Assembly (NCBI RefSeq): GCF_014287875.1
Contig: NZ_JACOPN010000001.1
Coordinates: 248,001-312,000, forward strand
Length of the DNA stretch: 64,000 bases
Reading direction: 5' to 3'
Source of the DNA: Flintibacter faecis
GTDB taxonomy: Bacteria > Bacillota > Clostridia > Oscillospirales > Oscillospiraceae
In this document: positions 28,399 to 36,348 of the stretch, piece by piece
How the letters are laid out: every line of letters begins with the position of its first letter
Position numbering within the stretch: position 1 is the stretch's first letter
Notes under the pieces: generated by a model
What the model was told of the DNA's origin: nothing
Seen by the model: the letters and a program-made list of their open reading frames with translations, nothing else
The model's database searches: none
Program-made: the position numbers and the translations under genes

Positions 28399-29157
28399 TT
28401 ATCCGAACCTCCCCGTGATGTAATCCTCGGTGCGCTTGTCCCGGGGCATGGAGAATACCTGGTCCGTCTTGCCGAACTCCACCAGCTCGCCCAGCAGGAA
28501 AAACGCCGTGTTGTCAGAGATGCGGGCCGCCTGCTGCATGTTGTGGGTCACCATGACGATAGTATAATCTTTTTTCAGCTCGGCGGCAAGGTCCTCGATT
28601 TTAGATGTGGAGATGGGGTCCAGGGCAGAGGTGGACTCGTCCATCAGCAGCACGTCGGGCTTAACAGCCAGAGCCCGGGCGATGCACAGCCGCTGCTGCT
28701 GGCCGCCGGACAGGCCCAGGGCGGACTTTTTCAGCCGGTCCTTCACCTCGTCCCAGATGGCCGCCCCCCGCAGGGACTCCTCCACGATCTCGTCCAGCTT
28801 TACCTTGCTGCGGATGCCATGGGTCCGGGGGCCATAGGCCACGTTGTCATAGATGGACATGGGGAAGGGATTGGCCTTTTGGAACACCATGCCGATGTGC
28901 TTGCGCAGGTCGGTCACGTCCTGGTCCGGGGCATAGACCTCCTGGCCCCGATAGGTCAGCGAGCCGGTGATCTTCACGATGGGGATCAGGTCGTTCATCC
29001 GGTTCAGGGTGCGCAGAAAAGTGGACTTTCCGCAGCCGGAGGGGCCGATGAGGGCGGTGATCTCGTTGGCGGGAATGTCGATGTTGATGTTCTTCAGCGC
29101 ATGATTTTCCCCGTAGTACAGGTTCAGATCACGGGCGGAAAGAATGGTGTTTTCCAT
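28399..29157 (-). CDS. pstB: Phosphate ABC transporter ATPase
   Basis: 252-aa ABC ATPase powering phosphate import. Walker [10 protein letters not shown], signature LSGGQQQR, Walker [14 protein letters not shown]-loop [10 protein letters not shown]; the characteristic PstB stretch [20 protein letters not shown] follows the Q-loop. Two ATGs lie 6 bases apart in frame; I choose 29157 ([16 protein letters not shown]), which has the better distance to AAGGAG. Confidence 0.95.
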   Translation of the reverse strand: MENTILSARDLNLYYGENHALKNINIDIPANEITALIGPSGCGKSTFLRTLNRMNDLIPIVKITGSLTYRGQEVYAPDQDVTDLRKHIGMVFQKANPFPMSIYDNVAYGPRTHGIRSKVKLDEIVEESLRGAAIWDEVKDRLKKSALGLSGGQQQRLCIARALAVKPDVLLMDESTSALDPISTSKIEDLAAELKKDYTIVMVTHNMQQAARISDNTAFFLLGELVEFGKTDQVFSMPRDKRTEDYITGRFG

Positions 29158-29196
29158 ACACATAAAACTCCTTATGTCCGCAAATTCTTGCGGCGC

Positions 29197-30120
29197 TTAT
29201 TGCTTCTGTCTCAGCTTTTTACCCGCCGCCTTGGCCGCCAGATTGATAGCCAGGGTGAGCACCAGCAGCACCACCGCCACGGCGAAGGCCGGGTCCATCA
29301 TGGCCCGCTCCTTAGCAAAGACATACAGCTGCACCGTCAGGGTGGCGCCGGAGCTGTGGAGGAACTTGTCCGGGCTGGCGAAGAAGTCGTTCATGGCGTT
29401 GCCCATGCCGCCCACATACAGCAGCACGGCGGACTCGCCCACGATGCGGCCCACGGCCAGGATGCAGCCGGTGACGATGCCGTCGATGGAGCTGGGCAGC
29501 ACCACCGTGCGGATCATGTGCCACTTGCCGCTGCCCAGGCCCAGAGCCCCCTCCCGATAGGACTGGGGCACTGTCTTCAAGGACTCCTGGGTGGTGCGGA
29601 TGATGGTGGGCAGGTTCATCATGGCCAGGGCCAGGCTGGCCGCCAGCAGGGAGTAGCCCAGGCCCAGCGTCTTGCAGAAGGCCAGATAGCCCACCAGGGC
29701 GTACAGGATGGAGGGGATGCCGGACAGGGTCTCGGCGGCAAATTCGATGGCGGAGACCAGCTTGTGGTTGGTGGCGTACTCGGTGAGGTACACTGCCGCC
29801 CCCACGCCCAGGGGAAGGGCGATGCACAGGGTGACGCACACCACATACAGGGTGTTGCAGACGGCGGGCAGGATGCCCAGAGTGCCCTTGAGCACCGACT
29901 CGGACGAGGTGAGGAACTGCCAGCTCAGCTGGGGGATGCCCCGCCGCAGGATATAGCCCATCAGAAACACCAGCAGGGCACAGGTGATCCCGGCGCTCAG
30001 CCACAGCAGGCTCCGCATTCCCCGGTCATATACCCGTCGGTTCAGGCTCATGGCACAGCCAGTCCGCTCCCGCTCTAACACGGCGGTCTTGTCCGCCGTT
30101 ACACAGTTGACGCTCTCCAT
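29197..30120 (-). CDS. pstA: Phosphate ABC transporter permease PstA
   Basis: 307-aa permease with six membrane helices and the EAA-type coupling loop (YREGALGLGSGKWHMIRTVVLPSSIDGIVTG). 'GIPSILYALVGYLAFCKTLGLG' and 'AAVYLTEYATNHKLV' are typical of PstA. ATG 30120 sits 8 bases after AAGGAG, 5 bases past the pstC stop; a GTG nine bases earlier overlaps that stop and is less likely. Confidence 0.93.
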   Translation of the reverse strand: MESVNCVTADKTAVLERERTGCAMSLNRRVYDRGMRSLLWLSAGITCALLVFLMGYILRRGIPQLSWQFLTSSESVLKGTLGILPAVCNTLYVVCVTLCIALPLGVGAAVYLTEYATNHKLVSAIEFAAETLSGIPSILYALVGYLAFCKTLGLGYSLLAASLALAMMNLPTIIRTTQESLKTVPQSYREGALGLGSGKWHMIRTVVLPSSIDGIVTGCILAVGRIVGESAVLLYVGGMGNAMNDFFASPDKFLHSSGATLTVQLYVFAKERAMMDPAFAVAVVLLVLTLAINLAAKAAGKKLRQKQ

Positions 30121-30125
30121 ACTCC

Positions 30126-31007
30126 TCACTCCTTCTCCCGCTTTAACACCAGATTCAGAAATACGTTGATCATCATAATGAACAGGAACAGCACCAGTCC
30201 GATAGAGAACAGGGCCATCTTCTGCAATGACCCGTCGGCGGCATAGGACATTTCGCTGGCCACGGCGGTGGTCAGGAATTTGACGCTTTTGAACAGACCG
30301 GGCATGTTGGCCGCGTTGCCCGCCACCATCATGATGGCCATGGCCTCGCCGATGGCCCGGCCCACGCCCAGCACCACCGCTGCGGCGATGCCGCTTTTGG
30401 CTGCCGGGGCGCTCACCCGGAAATAGGTCTCCATCTCTGTGGCCCCCAGGGCCAGACTGGCCTCCTCATACTCCCGGGGCACCGCCCGCAGGGCGGTCTC
30501 ACTCACCGAGATGATGGAGGGCAGGATCATCACCGCCAGCACCAGAATGGCGGCCAGCAGGGTGTCGCCGGCCTTCAGGTGAAACAGGCCCCGGATGCCG
30601 GGCAGCAGTACCGCCATGCCCACCATACCATAGACCACCGAGGGGATGCCCGCCAGCAGGTCCACCGCAGGACGGACCACCGCCGCCAGCCTGGCCGGCG
30701 CGGCCTTGGCCAGGAACATGGCCGTCAAAAAGCCCACGGGCACGCCGATGAGGATGGCCCCGGCGGTGCCATAGATGGAGGTGAGGATAAAGGGCAGGAT
30801 GCCATATTGGGGATCGGTCTTGCTTGCCGAGGCCCAGGTCGTTCCCAACAGGAAGTTGCCCAGCCCCACCTTTTGGATGGCGGGCAGCCCGGAGACCACC
30901 AGGTACACGGTGATGACCAGCACAAATGCCACTGCCACCGCCCCGCACAGGAAGAACAGCAGCTGCATGGCGTTTTCCAGGGGGTCCAATTTTCTGGTTC
31001 GTATCAC
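30126..31007 (-). CDS. pstC: Phosphate ABC transporter permease PstC
   Basis: 293-aa permease, six helices, with GIPSVVYGMVGMAVLLP and the coupling loop YEEASLALGATEMETYFRVSAPAAKSGIAAAV. I start at GTG 31007: an AAAGGTGG site lies 8 bases upstream, and everything further 5' in frame falls inside the intergenic hairpin (31039-31074). Pairs with PstA in the membrane. Confidence 0.92.
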   Translation of the reverse strand: MIRTRKLDPLENAMQLLFFLCGAVAVAFVLVITVYLVVSGLPAIQKVGLGNFLLGTTWASASKTDPQYGILPFILTSIYGTAGAILIGVPVGFLTAMFLAKAAPARLAAVVRPAVDLLAGIPSVVYGMVGMAVLLPGIRGLFHLKAGDTLLAAILVLAVMILPSIISVSETALRAVPREYEEASLALGATEMETYFRVSAPAAKSGIAAAVVLGVGRAIGEAMAIMMVAGNAANMPGLFKSVKFLTTAVASEMSYAADGSLQKMALFSIGLVLFLFIMMINVFLNLVLKREKE

Positions 31008-31038
31008 GGTGATATCCACCTTTCTATCGTCAGACACA

Positions 31039-31074
31039 GGGGGAACACGCAAGCCGGGGCCTGCGTGTTCCCCC
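31039..31074 (-). other. Intercistronic hairpin between pstS and pstC
   Basis: Perfect 13-bp stem (GGGGGAACACGCA / TGCGTGTTCCCCC) with a 10-base loop and no T-run. Position after the binding-protein gene fits an mRNA-stabilising or partial-attenuation hairpin, giving more PstS than permease. Confidence 0.7.
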
Positions 31075-31088
31075 AGATCGTTTGCTTG

Positions 31089-31967
31089 TTACTTTGCGGC
31101 GGGAGGTACAGCCCCGGCCTGGGCGATCAGGCTGGCGGCATCGGCGCTCATGGCGAAGTCCAGGAAAGCCTGGGCCGCATCGCTCAGCTGGGTGCCGTCC
31201 TTGGTGATCATCACGAAGGGGCGCTGGATCTCATAAGTACCGTCCTGCACGGTGGCCTCGGTGCAGTCCACGCCGTTCACCTTCACGGCCTTCACATTGT
31301 CGCGCACAGCGGACAGGGAGGCATAGCCGATGGCGCTGGGGTTAGAAGCCACGTTGCCGATGACATCGCCGGTGGAGGAGTACTCGTTCAGGTACTTGCA
31401 GGCATCCTCCACGCCCACCAGCTCCTCAAAGGCGCCCCGGGTGCCGGAACCGGCCTCACGGCCATATACGGCGATCTCTTCATCGGTGCCGCCCAGGTCC
31501 TTCCAGTTGGTGATCTCGCCCTTGAAGATCTGGGCGATCTGATCCACGGTCAGGTCCTCCACGGTGTTCTCGGGGTTGACCACAATGGCCACGCCGTCCA
31601 GGGCTACAATATGGGCCTGAGCGCCCTTGCCCTCCTCCTCGCTCTTCAGGGCGCGGGAGGCAAGGCCCAGATCGGCGGTGCCGTCGATGGCGGAGGTCAC
31701 GCCGGCGCCGGAGCCGGAACCGGTGTAGTTCACGGTGACGTTGGGCTGCTGCTCCTGAAATGCCTCGATGAGCACCTGCATCACCTTCTCCATGGAGGTG
31801 GAGCCGTTGGTGTTCACCACGCCGCTGAGCTGCTCGGTCTGGCCGGCCTGGCTGCCCTGGGCATCGGAGCCGTTGGTATCGTTCGCATTGCCGCTGTTTC
31901 CGCCGCAGCCGGTGAGCATGGACAGAGCCATGGCGGCGGCCAGGGCAAGACTGAATAACTTTTTCAT
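31089..31967 (-). CDS. pstS: Phosphate-binding lipoprotein PstS
   Basis: 292-aa solute-binding protein delivering phosphate to PstCA. Lipoprotein signal with lipobox LTGC (lipidated Cys about 21), a Gly/Asn/Ser-rich tether, then phosphate-binding signatures: NTNGSTSMEKVM (first anion loop), YTGSGSGAGVTSAIDGTADLGLASR, and YGREAGSGTRGAFEELVG (third loop with Ser/Arg). TAAGGAG lies 9 bases before ATG 31967. First gene of the seven-gene operon and nearest to the PhoB-box-like repeats. Confidence 0.95.
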   Translation of the reverse strand: MKKLFSLALAAAMALSMLTGCGGNSGNANDTNGSDAQGSQAGQTEQLSGVVNTNGSTSMEKVMQVLIEAFQEQQPNVTVNYTGSGSGAGVTSAIDGTADLGLASRALKSEEEGKGAQAHIVALDGVAIVVNPENTVEDLTVDQIAQIFKGEITNWKDLGGTDEEIAVYGREAGSGTRGAFEELVGVEDACKYLNEYSSTGDVIGNVASNPSAIGYASLSAVRDNVKAVKVNGVDCTEATVQDGTYEIQRPFVMITKDGTQLSDAAQAFLDFAMSADAASLIAQAGAVPPAAK

Positions 31968-32037
31968 AGTAATTCTCCTTACTGTGGGGCGGCTGTCTGC
32001 CGCCCGTGTTTTCTTTGGCTTTCACCTTACAGCCCAC

Positions 32038-32100
32038 AGTATACCGGCCCATTGTAAAATGCAAAACCAGCGCAACGTTAAACCTTTGTAAAATGTAAAA
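32038..32100 (-). promoter_or_regulatory. Pho-type promoter with direct repeats upstream of pstS
   Basis: Minus-strand TTTTACATTTTACA (32100-32087) and TTTTGCATTTTACA (32066-32053) start 34 bases apart (about three helical turns), followed by TATACT (32043-32038) with a poor -35 box. Paired TTTACA-like heptamers resemble PhoP/PhoB boxes of Firmicutes, and a weak -35 suits an activator-dependent promoter. Confidence 0.6.
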
Positions 32101-32227
32101 TGGCAGCAAAAATGCCGCCCCAACATGGGACGGCATGAAAAAGCGTCTGGTTTTATGCTCCAAAACGGAATATTCACTTCCGGTAATACCTTTTGTATTG
32201 GACCGGCGCTGTGCGCAGCAGTTTTTC

Positions 32228-32256
32228 TTGCCAGATTTTTCATAATATGCTATAAT
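32228..32256 (+). promoter_or_regulatory. Promoter of the type I toxin mRNA
   Basis: TTGCCA (32228-32233), 17-base spacer, TATAAT (32251-32256); predicted start near 32263, giving a leader of about 114 bases. Confidence 0.75.
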
Positions 32257-32344
32257 ATATCTGGCGCGTGGATATGCGCTGGCGCTGCCCGTAGTTCGGT
32301 AGGCGGGGCCCCTCCTTTTTGGGAGGAGGCCGCTTCTTCTTGTT

Positions 32345-32369
32345 CCTCCTCCACTACTTAGGAGGGGGG
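32345..32369 (+). promoter_or_regulatory. Shine-Dalgarno-sequestering hairpin in toxin leader
   Basis: CCTCCTCC (32345-32352) can pair with GGAGGGGG (32361-32368) across an 8-base loop, hiding the toxin ribosome site. A second hairpin (CCTCC/GGAGG, about 32305-32325) precedes it. Confidence 0.65.
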
Positions 32370-32376
32370 TGATGTC

Positions 32377-32463
32377 ATGGTCACTTATTCCGACCTGTTT
32401 GAGTTCGGCATTCTGATCGTCAGCATCATTTCTCTGGTCGTCCAGATAAACAAAAAGAAGTAA
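32377..32463 (+). CDS. Holin-like type I toxin peptide (28 aa)
   Basis: 28 residues: start MVTYSDLFEFGILIVS, one membrane helix, Lys-rich tail (QINKKK). The 'MVTYSDLF...' start, single helix and basic tail match the putative holin-like toxin family (Fst/TxpA-like type I toxins of Firmicutes), which damage the membrane when overproduced. The AGGAGGGGGG ribosome site is very strong but can be folded away. The stop codon lies within the left arm of a bidirectional terminator shared with an antisense RNA. Neighbours (pstS and a minus-strand gene) are unrelated. Toxicity is inferred from family and context. Confidence 0.82.
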   Translation: MVTYSDLFEFGILIVSIISLVVQINKKK

Positions 32464-32500
32464 TCGCCTTAGCTTGCCCCGCTAACGATTACTTCCTTTT
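32452..32500. terminator. Bidirectional terminator shared by toxin mRNA and antisense RNA
   Basis: GAAGTAATCG-cc-TTAGC (32457-32473), 7-base loop, GCTAA-CGATTACTTC (32481-32495). CTTTT follows on plus and TTTTTG on minus. Confidence 0.88.
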
Positions 32501-32544
32501 GTAATCCATAGAGGGGCTCCCGTCTACCGGCAGCGCCTCCCTTT
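32457..32544 (-). ncRNA. Antisense antitoxin RNA of the type I locus
   Basis: Predicted RNA of about 85-90 nt starting near 32544 from a consensus promoter and ending at the shared terminator. It overlaps the 3' end of the toxin message and has no open frame or ribosome site. The convergent arrangement with a shared terminator is the layout of the Fst/RNAII (par) and TxpA/RatA systems. Its first 40 bases repeat, in the same sense, 13 of 14 bases of the toxin leader (32281-32294 versus complement of 32524-32537). Confidence 0.75.
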
Positions 32545-32550
32545 GTCTTT

Positions 32551-32578
32551 AGTATAACATGATTTGGAAGTTTGTCAA
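32551..32578 (-). promoter_or_regulatory. Strong promoter of the antisense RNA
   Basis: TTGACA (32578-32573), 16-base spacer, TATACT (32556-32551) on the minus strand; closer to consensus than the toxin promoter, as expected when antitoxin is in excess. Confidence 0.78.
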
Positions 32579-32579
32579 T

Positions 32580-32605
32580 CCCCAGCGGCCAGTAAACCGC
32601 TGGGG
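32580..32605. repeat. Hairpin upstream of the antisense promoter
   Basis: CCCCAGCGG (32580-32588) and CCGCTGGGG (32597-32605) form a perfect 9-bp stem, touching the antisense -35 box. No T-run. Confidence 0.5.
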
Positions 32606-32678
32606 GATCGAGACTGTCAAAAAAGAGTTTATCGGCGCACTGCCGTATTGTCCCAGTGTTATGGAGACCATGGATCAG

Positions 32679-32719
32679 AGGACGGCTGCTGTGATATCAC
32701 GAATCACAGCAGCCGTCCT
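32679..32719. repeat. Perfect 16-bp hairpin after the 32741 gene
   Basis: AGGACGGCTGCTGTGA (32679-32694) and its exact complement (32704-32719), 9-base loop. Lies just beyond the stop of the pseudo-ATPase gene (minus strand); that side has no T-run, while on the plus strand TTTCGCTTT follows. May act as a weak terminator. Confidence 0.6.
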
Positions 32720-32740
32720 TTCGCTTTGCAATCGCCCGGT

Positions 32741-35047
32741 TCAATACCGGTGTACCCACCCGGACAAGAACCACACGGGGGCCAGCCAGGTGATAAGGAA
32801 GATGAGCAGGTTCAGAGGGGACAGGGAGCCATAGGCCTGGGCGGATACCAGATAGGCGGCCAGCAGCAGGCCCAGGGTGGAGCCCACGCAGCACAGCACC
32901 GCCCCCACCACGGTGGCCCACCGCAGGCGGCGGGCGCCGGTGACGGACTCGGCCAGGGGGTAGATCCCCTCCCGGCACAGCAGGGCCACCAGCTGGTCGC
33001 TGTGGCTCTGGTCGGGATCGGACAGCTCCCGCCGCCGCTCCACGGGGGGAAAGTCCATTTTATCCGCCGCCAGCTTAAAGCGCTGCTTGAGCATGGCGGG
33101 GATCAGGTTGAAATCCCGGGTGGCCAGCACAGGGCCGACTTTTTCCCGCATCAGCTCCTCGATGGAGGGGAAGACTGTGTCGGGCAGGGTGTAGCTCAGG
33201 GCGAAGATACCCGCCAGCTCCCCGTCGATGGCGCAGAATACGGCGTTTTTCACATTCAGCCCCACGGGGAGGGAGACCTCCATCAGGTTCATAAAGGCCG
33301 CCGAGCCCACCAACACCTGGTCGCCCCGGATGTTGGCGGACAGGCCGCCGCCCTCATAGCACTGCAGGTGGTCGGCGTTGCGCATCAGTCCACCCAGGGC
33401 TCTTAAATGGTCGTGGAACAGCTTGGTCAGGCCGCTGCCCGAGTCCCGGATGAGGGTGGCCGTGTAGGCCACCACCCGCTCCATGGGGAAGTCCCCCAGG
33501 ACCTTATAGCCGTTGAGCTCCACATACCCCGGCGGGAACAGGTCCCCGTCGGTGAGGAGCACCCGGTCGCCCTGCCGGGCACAGGCCGCCCCGGGCCAGC
33601 CGGCCAGGGCTCCGCCGCTCTGGATGAGCCGCCGGGCGATTTTGTGGAAGGAGCGGCCATAGACCAATGCCCCGCCAAAGGCGGCGGTGGCGCAGAACAG
33701 GGCGGACATGCCCCATAAAAGGTCTAAGCTCCGGCCCCGGCCCACCGTGGCCAATACGGCCAGCAGGATATCCCCCAGCAGCAGCAGGGGGCAATAGCGC
33801 CGAAAGACGAGCTGGGCCCCGTCATCCATCTGGATGCGGCTGCCAAAGTCCCGGCAGTCCCCGGACCACTTGGCATAGGTGTCCCGGCCGTTCCACTTTC
33901 CCTCGTCCAGGGTGACCCGGTAGGGGTGGGAGGAGGCCGCCGCCGTGCGGCAGGACAGGCGCAGGGCGCATTTTTTGTGGTAGCTGCCGTGGAGCTGACA
34001 CCACAGGCCAGCCAGAGCCACCGCCGTGTAGGGCAGCCGGGCGGTCTGGTCCCCGGAGAGGGCCAGGACCACGCCGTCCCCCAGGGTGGTGAGGCAGGCC
34101 AGGGCGGCCAGGCTGTCCATACCCACCTTTCCGCGGAAGGCCCGGCCCAGTCCGGCGAATAGCACGTCCAGCCCCAGCAGGGTCCCCAATGCCATCAGGC
34201 CCGCCGCCCCCCAGCACTGGACGGCGGCGCTGTCCAGTGGGGGCAGCCACACCAGGCCTGCGGCGGGCACGATGAGCTGGGCCAGGGCGGCGAAAAACAG
34301 TATGGCCACCACCAGCACCCGCAGGCGCAGGGCTTTCAGCCCCCGGCTATAGGTCTTGGCCAGGTCGTGGGGGTCGGTGTCCGGGGGCGGCGGCTCCGGC
34401 GGGCGGGCCTTGCGCAGACGGCCCAGGTCAAATTCCCGGTGCTCCTCCCGATCCGTTCCGGGGATGAGCTTTTCCAGGCGGTGGACCTCGTCCAGGTCGG
34501 TATTTTCGTCCTCGGCATACATCTGGTCGGCGTAGTCGTCGGCCTTGCGGCCCAGGCGCTTGAGAAAGGCGGACAGAATGCTCTCCGGCTGGGGGAATTC
34601 CACGATGCGGTCATCGCCGCCGTTGGGACCAGGCTCCTCCTCGTCGGCTCCTTCGTCCTCAGGGTCGTCTTGGGCAGATTCGTCCGTCTCGTCCTCCGGC
34701 TGCTCCTCGTCCTCCGGGGCATCGTCAGACGCTTCGTCAGCATCCCCCTCCGGCCATTTGCCGGTGTCCTCCTCCCCCGGTGTCTCCGGCTGTTCTTCCG
34801 CTTCGTCCGGCTCTTCTTCCGGCTCCGGCTGTTTGGCTGCGCCGGGGAAGGCGACTACCTTGTCCCGGCCGTCCCGGCTATCCCGTTTTGGCCGGACGGG
34901 GATGCCCCCGGGCCGGGCGGAGGGGTTTCCTCCGAACTCGGCCAGGATATCGTCCAGGGAAAAGCCGCCGCTGTCCGCGTCGCCGATCAGCGATTTGATC
35001 TCCCGCAGGTCGCCGTTATTCAGTTTTTCGTCCTTGCGGTCACTCAT
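32741..35047 (-). CDS. P1B-ATPase-like membrane protein with degenerate catalytic motifs
   Basis: 768 aa. Residues 1-225 are cytoplasmic and highly acidic/Pro-rich (about 70-150), ending in a charged helical part. Then eight predicted membrane helices in the 6+2 order of heavy-metal P-type ATPases: six from about 232 to 460 and two near 715-765. Between them is an ATPase-like headpiece: VLLTDGDLFPPGYVEL (about 495-510) where DKTGTLT should be, GGGLSANIRGDQVLVGSAAFMNLM (about 564-586) like the nucleotide-domain GxG...VG.. motif, AVFCAIDGELAGIFALSYTLPDTV, and VLATRDFN (about 638) where TGDN should be. No GDGxNDAP and no CPC. It probably cannot form the phospho-aspartate, hence a pseudo-ATPase with a structural, sensory or regulatory role. 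Starts 30 bases after rlmB. Confidence 0.65.
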   Translation of the reverse strand: MSDRKDEKLNNGDLREIKSLIGDADSGGFSLDDILAEFGGNPSARPGGIPVRPKRDSRDGRDKVVAFPGAAKQPEPEEEPDEAEEQPETPGEEDTGKWPEGDADEASDDAPEDEEQPEDETDESAQDDPEDEGADEEEPGPNGGDDRIVEFPQPESILSAFLKRLGRKADDYADQMYAEDENTDLDEVHRLEKLIPGTDREEHREFDLGRLRKARPPEPPPPDTDPHDLAKTYSRGLKALRLRVLVVAILFFAALAQLIVPAAGLVWLPPLDSAAVQCWGAAGLMALGTLLGLDVLFAGLGRAFRGKVGMDSLAALACLTTLGDGVVLALSGDQTARLPYTAVALAGLWCQLHGSYHKKCALRLSCRTAAASSHPYRVTLDEGKWNGRDTYAKWSGDCRDFGSRIQMDDGAQLVFRRYCPLLLLGDILLAVLATVGRGRSLDLLWGMSALFCATAAFGGALVYGRSFHKIARRLIQSGGALAGWPGAACARQGDRVLLTDGDLFPPGYVELNGYKVLGDFPMERVVAYTATLIRDSGSGLTKLFHDHLRALGGLMRNADHLQCYEGGGLSANIRGDQVLVGSAAFMNLMEVSLPVGLNVKNAVFCAIDGELAGIFALSYTLPDTVFPSIEELMREKVGPVLATRDFNLIPAMLKQRFKLAADKMDFPPVERRRELSDPDQSHSDQLVALLCREGIYPLAESVTGARRLRWATVVGAVLCCVGSTLGLLLAAYLVSAQAYGSLSPLNLLIFLITWLAPVWFLSGWVHRY

Positions 35048-35077
35048 GGATGTTCCTCGCTGGCCCCGTGGGGCGGT

Positions 35078-35863
35078 TTAGTTGCCGGTACGCTGGCGCA
35101 CCGCCTCATACAGCAGCACGGCGGCGGCGGCAGAGGCGTTCAGGGAGTTGATCTTGCCGAACATGGGGATGGACACGGTGAAGTCGCAGTTCTCCGCCAC
35201 CAGACGGCTCATGCCGTCCCCCTCGCTGCCGATGACAATGGCGGCAGGGCCCTTTAGATCGGCCTTATACAGGCTGGTGTTCCCCTGGGCGGCGGTGCCG
35301 AACACCCACACGCCCTCGTCCTTGAGCTGCTTGAGCAGGGCGGTGATGTTGGGCACCCGGGCCACGGGCACATGGGCCACGGCTCCGGCGGAGGTTTTGG
35401 CCACCACGGCGGTGAGTCCGGCGGAGCGGCGCTTGGGGATGATGACCCCGTGGGCCCCCGCCGCGTCGGCGGTACGGATGACCGCGCCCAAATTGTGGGG
35501 GTCGCTGAGCTCGTCGCACACCACGATCAGGGGGGCCTCCCCCTTCTCCCGGGCGATGTTCAGGATGTCGTCCACGCTGGCGTACTCCCGTGCGGCGGCC
35601 ACGGCGATCACGCCCTGGTGGGAGTGGGTGCGGCTCATGCCGTCCAGCTTCCGCCGGTCTGCGTCCACCACCACCACGCCCTTCTCCCGGGCGGTGGAGG
35701 CAATGTGGCCCAGGGTGGCATCGGTCTCACCTTTTAAAATATAGATCTTGTCGATGGTCACGCCGGCCCGCAGGGCCTCGACCACGGCGTTGCGGCCCTC
35801 GATGATGCCGTCGTTTTCCGTCTCCACCGGAGCGGAGCGGCGCAGAGGCTTTCTGGTATCCAT
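35078..35863 (-). CDS. rlmB: 23S rRNA 2'-O-methyltransferase (RlmB/TrmH family)
   Basis: 261-aa SpoU-class enzyme, SAM-dependent ribose methylation of 23S rRNA guanosine. N-terminal substrate domain (about 16-90: IIEGRNAVVEALRAG) followed by the knotted SPOUT fold with motif 1 DPHNLGAVIRTADAAGAHGVI, motif 2 VIGSEGDGMSRLV and motif 3 IPMFGKINSLNASAAAAVLLYEA. GGGAGG lies about 10 bases before ATG 35863. The downstream pseudo-ATPase gene begins 30 bases after its stop. It could be a related TrmH-family enzyme; the N-terminal domain favours RlmB. Confidence 0.9.
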   Translation of the reverse strand: MDTRKPLRRSAPVETENDGIIEGRNAVVEALRAGVTIDKIYILKGETDATLGHIASTAREKGVVVVDADRRKLDGMSRTHSHQGVIAVAAAREYASVDDILNIAREKGEAPLIVVCDELSDPHNLGAVIRTADAAGAHGVIIPKRRSAGLTAVVAKTSAGAVAHVPVARVPNITALLKQLKDEGVWVFGTAAQGNTSLYKADLKGPAAIVIGSEGDGMSRLVAENCDFTVSIPMFGKINSLNASAAAAVLLYEAVRQRTGN

Positions 35864-35947
35864 AGGGGGTTCCTCCCAATTCTCATCAGTTTTGCATACA
35901 TGGGAGAGTATAGCACATTTGCCCGCCGGGGAAAAGAAAAATTTTCA

Positions 35948-35988
35948 AAAACAAAGGGGAAACCGCACCAGCCGGCGGTCTCCCCTGT
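35948..35988 (-). terminator. Terminator after the 49-aa protein gene
   Basis: AGGGGAGACCGC / GCGGTTTCCCCT stem, then TTTGTTTTTG on the minus strand. Confidence 0.8.
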
Positions 35989-35999
35989 TGTTTTATTTT

Positions 36000-36149
36000 T
36001 TACGTCTCTGCTATGATCCGGTCCAGATGGGCCTCCAGCTCCTCCAGCGTGCAGCCGGACCGCCCGGCCAGGCGGTCCTGTTCCACGACCAGCAGCTCCT
36101 CTTGCAGTTTCAGCAGCTTTTCCCGGCGTTCAAGGGCATTCTGATCCAT
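36000..36149 (-). CDS. Small charged helical protein (49 aa)
   Basis: 49 residues, starting MDQNALERREKLLKLQEELL and ending EELEAHLDRIIAET. Coding support: GGGGAG 9 bases upstream, own terminator, and a typical small-protein composition. Predicted as a long helix, a turn at GRSGCT, and a second helix. The 'VEQDRLAGRSGCTLEELEAHLD' part resembles the C-terminal toxin-wrapping tail of RelB/DinJ/Phd-type antitoxins, but no DNA-binding domain and no toxin gene are next to it. Function not assigned. Confidence 0.65.
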   Translation of the reverse strand: MDQNALERREKLLKLQEELLVVEQDRLAGRSGCTLEELEAHLDRIIAET

Positions 36150-36259
36150 GCTTATCCGCTCCCCTCATGCGATTTCGGATAAATCCATCATATTTCTTTT
36201 GTACTATCCTGTCAATCTGGTTTTCTTTTACTTTCACAGAAAGTTTACACCGCCGTTTC

Positions 36260-36288
36260 TTGTTTTTACCGGCGGGGTGTGGTATGAT
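36260..36288 (+). promoter_or_regulatory. Promoter of ftsH
   Basis: TTGTTT (36260-36265), 17-base spacer, TATGAT (36283-36288). Confidence 0.6.
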
Positions 36289-36348
36289 ATAGGATAAATT
36301 GCGCAGTCTCTGCATGATTTAATTTTCAGTGTCGGGAGGTATACTCCT

